This document shows positions 33,230 to 38,763 of a stretch of DNA of 38,763 nt, in pieces. The stretch lies in the NCBI GenBank assembly GCA_964392775.1, contig CAYMRD010000026.1:1-38763 (forward strand), in the 5' to 3' direction. A program made the position numbers and the translations under genes. Under the pieces are notes generated by a model that saw only the letters and a list, made by a program, of their open reading frames with translations, was not told the DNA's origin and did not search any database. Numbering within the stretch: the first letter of the stretch is position 1; each line of letters starts with the position of its first letter. Source of the DNA: UKL13-3 sp964392775. Lineage in GTDB: Bacteria > Bacteroidota > Bacteroidia > UKL13-3.

Positions 33230-35287
33230 TTAGTTTCTTACTGGCAGGAATGAATACTTGCTTCCAAGCTCTAACTGGTTCTGCGTAAAATCAGATGGAT
33301 ACTCCACTTTCACATCCACCATTTTTTCACCTTCCATTACAGGCACCAAACGTGGTTGAATAAATCCTTTATACGGTGCAACATCTAACTTATTGAAACG
33401 CTCTTTTACTTCTTTCAATAACTCCTGATCTACTTTTACTCCATATCCTTCTACCAAAGCTGTTGCGGCTTTATAATCACCTTCTGATTTGATACGCTGG
33501 ATTTCTTTTAACAACTCACCAAACAATACACGTAGTTTTTCATAATCATTAACCTTAACGTATGTTTTACCATCACGTTTGATAAATTCAATTACATTAT
33601 CTTTTTTACCTTTTTCGTAAGCCCATTTTGCATTCAGCTGACGGTTGCGCATGTGCGCTTCTTCTAAATTCTCGCCAATATTCAAACGGGTCAACTGTGT
33701 AATCAAACCACCCATGATATAGCTGTCGTATTCTGCTTTTCCGCAATCCAATGAAGGCATCACACCCATCTCAACCAGTTTAGTATCCATTACATAATAC
33801 AAAGCAACCAAATCCGCACGGGCTTCTTCCAGTGTACTTGCATAGTTTTTCAATGTTTGGTCAGGGTCTCCGATTCCTTTATTGATTTTTCCCGAAGCAT
33901 GTCCGATCACTTCGTGCATATCGGTATGCAAATCACCGGCAAGCGCACCGTATTGTCTGGCTCTTTCTATCTGCGCTTCGTTCTCGGCAAACTCCTTTAA
34001 CAATGGACTCTTAGCCGCAACAATATTGTACGAATGAACAATATTTCCAAGAGACACCGATTTGCTTCCGTGTTGCTGACGAATCCAGTTTGCATTCGGA
34101 AGATTGATTCCGATTGGTGTTGATGGAGCAGCATCTCCGGCCTCCTGAATAACCGTAATAACTTTAGCCGTAATACCTTTTACCTCTTTCTTTTTATGCT
34201 CCGCCATGATTGGAGAATGATCTTCGAACCATTGCGCTTCTTTAGCGATAGCCGCAATACGTTTGGTTGCTTCCATGTCTTTCATCGACACAACTGATTC
34301 GAAACTGGCACGTTTTCCAATGGCATCACCATACACTTCAATAAATCCGTTCACCACATCAATACGTGAATCAACATCTGCAACCCATGCAATATTATAC
34401 GCATCCCAGGTTTTCAAATCACCTGTTTTGTAATATTTAACAAGCAGCTCCAATGCTTTCTTCTGGTTGTCGTTTTCGGCAACTGTTACCGCTTTCTCTA
34501 ACCAGTACACAATCTTCTCTATCGCTGCTCCATACATTCCGCCTACTTTCCAAACCTTTTCGGCAACAACACCATTTTGCTTAACCATCTTTGAGTTAAG
34601 CCCCCATGAAACCGGTTGTTCATCCTTTTCGTTTGCGCGCGAAGCATAATAGGCTTCAACCTCTGCTTGCGAAACTCCTTCGTAGAAATTATTCGCTGAT
34701 GCTTTCACATTATCAATACCCGAAGCCAGATTAACTCCTTTAGGATCAACCTTTGGATCGAATACAACAGGTTTCATGGTTGCCAGAAATTGGTCAACCG
34801 TTTGTCCTTCCAATGGAAGAGCAGACGCATCCGAACCTTTCACCAATGTTTCGAAATATTCAAAACTACATTCAGGTACAAACTTCAGGTTGCTGTAATG
34901 ATGGTGAATACCGTTGCTAAACCAAACTCTTTTGGCGTATACCACAAACTGTTCCCATTCGGCACCACTTTTTTCACCTTTGTATGAAGCAAAAATCCCT
35001 TCAATGGTTTTACGAATGGCTAAGTTATGTTTGTATTTTTGGTCGTAGATAATATCGCGGCCGGAGTTTGCAGCCTCATAAAGATAATAAGCCAACTCCT
35101 TTTGTTTGGGAGTTAACTCCTCAAAACCTGTAATCTCATAACGCAAAACCTGAAGGTCTGCGAAACGGTCCGATTCAACCTCAAATCCGTTCGTTCCCGA
35201 CACAGATTGTTTGTTATCATTTTTGCAACCGTGCATCAGTACCGATGCCCCCAATGCTGAAATCATAAAGATATTTTTTACGTTCAT
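33230..35287 (-). CDS. Dipeptidyl-peptidase III family (M49) zinc peptidase, lipoprotein
   Basis: A 685-residue protein with a lipoprotein signal (MNVKNIFMISALGASVLMHGC). The M49 zinc site HEVIGH (about residue 457) is followed about 27 residues later by EEARADLVALYYV, the third-ligand region, both as in DPP III. The family removes dipeptides from the N-termini of short peptides. The usual cytosolic enzyme is HELLGH; this one has Val-Ile in place of Leu-Leu but keeps the ligands. The lipobox puts it in the envelope, as in other Bacteroidota copies, where it probably aids peptide nutrition. A weak promoter is at 35309-35339. Confidence 0.93.
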   Translation of the reverse strand: MNVKNIFMISALGASVLMHGCKNDNKQSVSGTNGFEVESDRFADLQVLRYEITGFEELTPKQKELAYYLYEAANSGRDIIYDQKYKHNLAIRKTIEGIFASYKGEKSGAEWEQFVVYAKRVWFSNGIHHHYSNLKFVPECSFEYFETLVKGSDASALPLEGQTVDQFLATMKPVVFDPKVDPKGVNLASGIDNVKASANNFYEGVSQAEVEAYYASRANEKDEQPVSWGLNSKMVKQNGVVAEKVWKVGGMYGAAIEKIVYWLEKAVTVAENDNQKKALELLVKYYKTGDLKTWDAYNIAWVADVDSRIDVVNGFIEVYGDAIGKRASFESVVSMKDMEATKRIAAIAKEAQWFEDHSPIMAEHKKKEVKGITAKVITVIQEAGDAAPSTPIGINLPNANWIRQQHGSKSVSLGNIVHSYNIVAAKSPLLKEFAENEAQIERARQYGALAGDLHTDMHEVIGHASGKINKGIGDPDQTLKNYASTLEEARADLVALYYVMDTKLVEMGVMPSLDCGKAEYDSYIMGGLITQLTRLNIGENLEEAHMRNRQLNAKWAYEKGKKDNVIEFIKRDGKTYVKVNDYEKLRVLFGELLKEIQRIKSEGDYKAATALVEGYGVKVDQELLKEVKERFNKLDVAPYKGFIQPRLVPVMEGEKMVDVKVEYPSDFTQNQLELGSKYSFLPVRN

Positions 35288-35308
35288 ATTTTAGTGTATG
35301 TAAGTGCA

Positions 35309-35339
35309 CAAATGAAGCCTAAAAGTTGTGAAAAAACAA
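35309..35339 (-). promoter_or_regulatory. Probable promoter of the DPP III gene
   Basis: Minus-strand TTG (35339-35337), 20 nt, TTCATTTG (35316-35309): one mismatch in the -7 element. The start follows after 21 nt. Confidence 0.4.
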
Positions 35340-35365
35340 CGGCATTACATGAGCGGCAATAAGAG

Positions 35366-35397
35366 AGTAGGCAATAGGGAAATAGGCAGTAGGCAAT
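35366..35397. repeat. Short degenerate tandem repeat of TAGGCAA/TAGGCAG
   Basis: Four loosely spaced copies (TAGGCAA, TAGGGAA, TAGGCAG, TAGGCAA) lie in about 32 bp. Similar strings recur in Bacteroidota intergenic DNA from memory; copy number elsewhere was not checked. Confidence 0.5.
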
Positions 35398-35597
35398 ATC
35401 CTGTAAGAGAACGAATCATTGCATATAAATGTCGATTTTGAGACCATAAAAGGGGGCTGAACACCCGGCAAAATGCAGAAATTTTATTCGTATAACCTGC
35501 GCGAAGTGCACAAAAATCAAGTAATTAACTCCATCAACATTATTAACACAGTTAACATATTCCACAAAGCCATAAAACCTTAAAGCCATTTTCTTCC

Positions 35598-35605
35598 TAC
35601 ATTTG
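35598..35605 (+). promoter_or_regulatory. -7 element directly before a GTG start
   Basis: TACATTTG is a perfect TAnnTTTG match, and only 4 nt (CCCC) separate it from the GTG at 35610, implying a leaderless transcript if that start is right. No TTG at the -33 distance. Confidence 0.45.
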
Positions 35606-35609
35606 CCCC

Positions 35610-36398
35610 GTGATTCCATCAAAAAAGTTTTTAGATAAACTGGTACTCAAATACAATACCCCTGAGTTTATTCCCAACGACCCTGTTTGCATTCCACATC
35701 GGTTTACAAAAAAACAGGATATTGAGATTAGCGGATTTTATGCAGCCATATTTGCATGGGGGAACCGGACAACCATCATCAACAAATGTTCGGAACTTCT
35801 GAATCGTATGGATAACAGTCCGTTTCAATTCATGTCTCAGCATACCTCATCTGATCTTAAAAAGCTTGTGGGATTTAAACACCGTACTTTCAACGATACA
35901 GATTTATTGTACAGCGTTGCGTTCTTTCACCATTGGTACTCGAAACACAACTCGCTGGAAGACGCTTTTTCATCGAACATCAAAATCCATCATGAAACAA
36001 CAGAACATGCATTGAATGGGTTTCGCAACCATTTCTTTTCTTTGGAAGATGTTCCCACGCGAACATTTAAACATATTGCTTCACCGGCTCAATATTCGGC
36101 TTGTAAGCGTATCAATATGTATTTACGCTGGATGATAAGGACAGACTCGTATGGCGTTGATTTCGGATTATGGAAAAAAATCAAACCTTCGCAATTAGTA
36201 TGTCCGCTTGATGTGCATGTACAGCGTGTTGCCATCCACTTAGGATTGTTAACCCGAACACAAAGCGACTGGAAAGCCGCTATCGAACTCACTCAAAATT
36301 TAAAAACAATGGACGCTAACGACCCTGTAAAATATGATTTTGCATTATTCGGACTTGGCGTCAATCAAAAAACGAACACTCATGAACTACACCATTAG
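35610..36398 (+). CDS. TIGR02757 (DUF2400) family protein
   Basis: A 262-residue cytoplasmic protein of the TIGR02757 family, found mainly in Bacteroidota and of unknown function. It shows the family's start region (LDKLVLKYNTPEFIPNDPVCIPHRF), FYAAIFAWGNRTTII, YLRWMIRTDSYGVDFGLWKKI and a C-terminal segment LDVHVQRVAIHLGLL...DPVKYDFALFGLGV, which resembles the helix-hairpin-helix end of DNA glycosylase-like folds (inference). The GTG start at 35610 is the only reasonable upstream start. Its last 17 nt overlap the M61 gene, which points to translational coupling. Confidence 0.88.
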   Translation: MIPSKKFLDKLVLKYNTPEFIPNDPVCIPHRFTKKQDIEISGFYAAIFAWGNRTTIINKCSELLNRMDNSPFQFMSQHTSSDLKKLVGFKHRTFNDTDLLYSVAFFHHWYSKHNSLEDAFSSNIKIHHETTEHALNGFRNHFFSLEDVPTRTFKHIASPAQYSACKRINMYLRWMIRTDSYGVDFGLWKKIKPSQLVCPLDVHVQRVAIHLGLLTRTQSDWKAAIELTQNLKTMDANDPVKYDFALFGLGVNQKTNTHELHH

Positions 36399-37872
36399 TA
36401 TAACCGACCCGCAAAACCATTTTATCACAATGAAATGGGATATCACAAATATTCATCAGGATAGTATCCGCCTTCAGTTGCCCTCGTGGCGTCCGGGCAG
36501 GTACGAACTCCAAAACTATGCGAAAAATATTCGTAATTTTTCGATTGTTGATGAGCAAGGGAATCCTGTTGCATTTAAAAAGGTGACTAAAGATTGTTGG
36601 GAAGTGAATACCTCCGGTACAAAAACAATCACCGTAACCTACGAGTATTATGCAAACCAGCTTGATGCCGGAGCGAGTTATGTAGATACCGAATTCTTGT
36701 ACCTCAACCCCGTTAACTGTTTTATGTATGTTGATGGAAGAATGGATGAAGAGTATACTTTGAATTTTGTATTACCGGAGAACTACCAGATTGCTTGTCA
36801 GCTTGAAGGCAAACACCATACTTTATTTGCCAAAAACTTCGACCTGCTGGCCGACAGTCCTCTTATTGCCAGCCCAAGTCTGCATCATTTCCAGTTTGAA
36901 ACGAAGGCTTTATTTGAAAAAGAATCCACATCAACCATTCATCTTTGGTTTCAGGGAACCCCGTATGAAAACATGAGTAGAATGCTTGATGAAACCCGCA
37001 GGTATTGTGATGAACAGGTAGCCTTATTTGGAACGCTGCCTTGCAGGAATTACCATTTCCTGTATCATATTCTTCCGATAACATTCCGGCATGGCGTGGA
37101 GCATTTGGATTCAACCGTTATCGCAATGGGTCCGGCAACCGAGTGGAACAACCCCGATTTTTACGATTCGTTTATGGCCATCAGCTCACACGAGCTGTTT
37201 CATTTATGGAATGTAAAACGGATACGTCCATCCGATATGTATCCGTATGATTTTGCAAAAGAGAATTATTCAAACCTTGGTTATGTCTACGAGGGTGTCA
37301 CCACTTATTATGGAGATATTATTTTGTTGCGCAGTGGTGTGTGGACATGGGAGCAATATGTAAATAGTTTTAAAGGCGATTTGCTTAAACATTTGACCAA
37401 CCCCGGAAGCTTTAATTATTCCGTTGCCGAATCATCCTTTGATACTTGGCTGGATGGGTATGTGCCGGGTGTACCGGGTCGCAAAGTATCCATCTATACC
37501 GAAGGTATGCTGGCGGCTTTCATCGCTGATGTCCTTATCATCAACGAAAGCAAAGGCCGATATTCATTAGATGATGTGATGAAGGAACTTTTCGAACAAA
37601 CAACCCTAAAGCATTACGAAGGATATACTCAGGCAAGCTATAAATCTTTATTGGAAAAATATTCCGGTATATCTTTCGATCTGTACTTTCAGGAGCTTAT
37701 TTGGGGAAAAGGTCATTTTAACAAATGGCTGTCACAAGCTTTCCAGCTACTCGGTTTAAACGTAAAGCTGGAATCAGGTGAAATGGAACAGCAACCCAAC
37801 ACAACCAGCGAGCAGAAATCATTATTTACATCATGGTGTAGCTCACGGGTTAAAAAAGTTGACAAAAATTAG
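36382..37872 (+). CDS. M61 family metallopeptidase lacking a C-terminal PDZ domain
   Basis: A 496-residue cytoplasmic zinc aminopeptidase. The N-terminal domain is beta-rich (RLQLPSWRPGRYELQNYAKN, the family-typical motif), and the catalytic HELFH is at about residues 270-274 (SSHELFHLWNVKRIRP), followed by YVYEGVTTYYGD with the third ligand. M61 glycyl aminopeptidases usually run to about 600 residues with a PDZ domain at the end; here the chain ends about 20 residues after an LLGLNVKLESG segment, with no PDZ domain visible. The ATG at 36382 starts MNYTISITDPQNH, and an upstream frame extension lies in the DUF2400 gene. It overlaps that gene by 17 nt. Confidence 0.9.
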   Translation: MNYTISITDPQNHFITMKWDITNIHQDSIRLQLPSWRPGRYELQNYAKNIRNFSIVDEQGNPVAFKKVTKDCWEVNTSGTKTITVTYEYYANQLDAGASYVDTEFLYLNPVNCFMYVDGRMDEEYTLNFVLPENYQIACQLEGKHHTLFAKNFDLLADSPLIASPSLHHFQFETKALFEKESTSTIHLWFQGTPYENMSRMLDETRRYCDEQVALFGTLPCRNYHFLYHILPITFRHGVEHLDSTVIAMGPATEWNNPDFYDSFMAISSHELFHLWNVKRIRPSDMYPYDFAKENYSNLGYVYEGVTTYYGDIILLRSGVWTWEQYVNSFKGDLLKHLTNPGSFNYSVAESSFDTWLDGYVPGVPGRKVSIYTEGMLAAFIADVLIINESKGRYSLDDVMKELFEQTTLKHYEGYTQASYKSLLEKYSGISFDLYFQELIWGKGHFNKWLSQAFQLLGLNVKLESGEMEQQPNTTSEQKSLFTSWCSSRVKKVDKN

Positions 37873-37879
37873 TATTTTC

Positions 37880-37898
37880 GAATCTCTAAGAATCTCTA
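37880..37898 (+). repeat. Tandem GAATCTCTA pair before the Crp/Fnr start
   Basis: GAATCTCTA occurs at 37880-37888 and 37890-37898, 6 nt before the ATG. It could be an operator half-site pair, but nothing further supports a role. Confidence 0.3.
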
Positions 37899-37904
37899 TA
37901 AAAA

Positions 37905-38615
37905 ATGGAACATACTCATTCTGAGTCTATTAAAAACGACCTAAAGAAAGTTAATCTCTTTCAGCATTGCACGAACAGTCAAATTGAGGAAATTCTCAAT
38001 GCCACTACCTGCAGCTCATACAAAAAAGGGCAGGCTATTTTTAACGATGGAAACTTTCCTCAGGGAACTTACTATGTAAGTAAAGGCGTTCTTAAACTTG
38101 TAAGAACAAACAATGAGGGTAAAGAACAGATTCTTCGTTTTGCAAAAACCGGGGACTTTATTGGTTACCGGGCTTTAATTGCGGAAGAACCTTTTGTGGC
38201 AACAGCTATTTGTATTGAAGAATCAATCGCCTGTTTTATTCCAAAGAGTGTTTTTAATAAAGTATTGGAAGAAAATCACGCGATGACCAAAGAGGTGCTG
38301 AAAAGTTTAAGCCATGACCTGGGTGTTGTGGAGGAAAGAGTTCAGAGTCTGGCACAAAAAAGTGTTCGCGAACGTTTGGCCGAAACGCTTCTTTTTTTAC
38401 ACCAAACCTTTAATGCTACGGGAAACAATGAAGATGGCGTGATCCATATCACATTACCGCGTGAGGATATTGCCAATATTGTAGGAACGGCAACTGAAAC
38501 AATTATCCGTCTCCTTTCCGAGTTCAAACACGATAAGTATATTGAACTGGATGGAAAGAAGATTCGTATTGTGAACAAACAGAAACTGGAAAAGATCTCA
38601 ACTGCTTCCGTTTAA
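37905..38615 (+). CDS. Crp/Fnr family transcriptional regulator
   Basis: A 236-residue protein. It has an N-terminal cyclic-nucleotide-binding-like jelly roll (about 20-130, KKGQAIFNDGNFPQGTYYVSKGVLKLV, GDFIGYRALIAEEPFVATA), a dimer helix (about 130-160) and a C-terminal winged helix (about 165-230) with recognition segment REDIANIVGTATETIIRLLSEF. Cys clusters like those of Fnr for an iron-sulfur centre are absent, so the signal is probably not oxygen via 4Fe-4S; the ligand is unknown. It is a single-gene unit following the M61 gene by 32 bp and ending at a strong terminator. Confidence 0.93.
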   Translation: MEHTHSESIKNDLKKVNLFQHCTNSQIEEILNATTCSSYKKGQAIFNDGNFPQGTYYVSKGVLKLVRTNNEGKEQILRFAKTGDFIGYRALIAEEPFVATAICIEESIACFIPKSVFNKVLEENHAMTKEVLKSLSHDLGVVEERVQSLAQKSVRERLAETLLFLHQTFNATGNNEDGVIHITLPREDIANIVGTATETIIRLLSEFKHDKYIELDGKKIRIVNKQKLEKISTASV

Positions 38616-38634
38616 AAACGGAGTATTGTTGCAT

Positions 38635-38672
38635 AAAAAATCCCGTCAGTCTGCTGATTGACGGGATTTTTT
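38635..38672 (+). terminator. Terminator of the Crp/Fnr gene
   Basis: Stem TCCCGTCA (38641-38648) with TGACGGGA (38659-38666), loop of 10 nt, flanked by A6 and T6 runs. It could also work on the minus strand. Confidence 0.88.
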
Positions 38673-38716
38673 ATGTGCTCTGAATTTTGAAAGCCAAATG
38701 GCATTCCTGTAAAACG

Positions 38717-38750
38717 AAAAAACCTCCAACATTTTCATGTGGAGGTTTTT
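38717..38750 (-). terminator. Terminator of a gene beyond the right edge
   Basis: Stem AACCTCCA / TGGAGGTT (about 38721-38747) has a T-rich tail on the minus strand (TTTTTT at 38722-38717). It is probably the end of a minus-strand gene lying outside the window and convergent with the Crp/Fnr gene. Confidence 0.65.
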
Positions 38751-38763
38751 AAAAGATTACGGC

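Larger units (their letters stand above)
35288..35609. other. 322-bp intergenic region with short tandem repeat
   Basis: Holds a minus-strand promoter at its left end (35309-35339), a degenerate tandem TAGGCA(A/G) repeat at 35366-35397, and the -7 element of the next gene at its right end. No gene is seen. Confidence 0.55.

Overview
The window looks like chromosome of a free-living member of the Bacteroidota. Three things point there: a type IX secretion (T9SS) gene set with a gliding-motility type C-terminal sorting domain, a PorP/SprF protein and a PorE-like OmpA protein; split transketolase genes; and many promoters of the Bacteroidota form TTG, 19-21 nt, TAnnTTTG. A narrower placement is not supported by the sequence. 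No rRNA, tRNA, CRISPR array, transposase or prophage gene was found.

Layout. 1-9273 (+): end of a giant repetitive surface adhesin (cut by the left edge), then PorP/SprF and a TPR-PD40-OmpA protein, closed by a strong terminator. 9322-16878 (mostly -): a FAH-family enzyme, an AAA-type ATPase with its own promoter and palindrome, an M3 oligopeptidase, an operon of transketolase N-half / VWA protein / transketolase C-half, and a small lipoprotein. 17016-22664 (+): FAD dehydrogenase, lipoprotein MsrB, dicarboxylate/amino-acid symporter, a 569-bp repeat-bearing gap, Xaa-Pro aminopeptidase. 22729-24717: two outer-membrane barrel proteins flanking an unknown lipoprotein. 25052-27695 (-): MarR regulator, YceI, FMN reductase and a DODA-type dioxygenase. 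27803-31392: lysophospholipid acyltransferase divergent from a Gre-like protein, acyl-ACP desaturase, Spx/ArsC-like protein and an unknown protein. 31451-35287 (-): OmpA coiled-coil protein, beta-barrel protein, DPP III peptidase. 35610-38615 (+): TIGR02757 protein overlapping an M61 peptidase, and a Crp/Fnr regulator.

Most convergent gene pairs are separated by compact bidirectional hairpin terminators. Much of the window is envelope biology (adhesin export, barrels, OmpA proteins, lipid acyl-chain enzymes, lipoproteins) and peptide turnover (M3, M24, M49, M61). The least ordinary signals are: the adhesin's 933-bp higher-order repeat, a VWA gene placed between the two transketolase halves, intergenic inverted-repeat elements at 9995-10080 and 20872-21102, and several promoters whose -7 element lies only 4-9 nt before the start codon, suggesting leaderless mRNAs.
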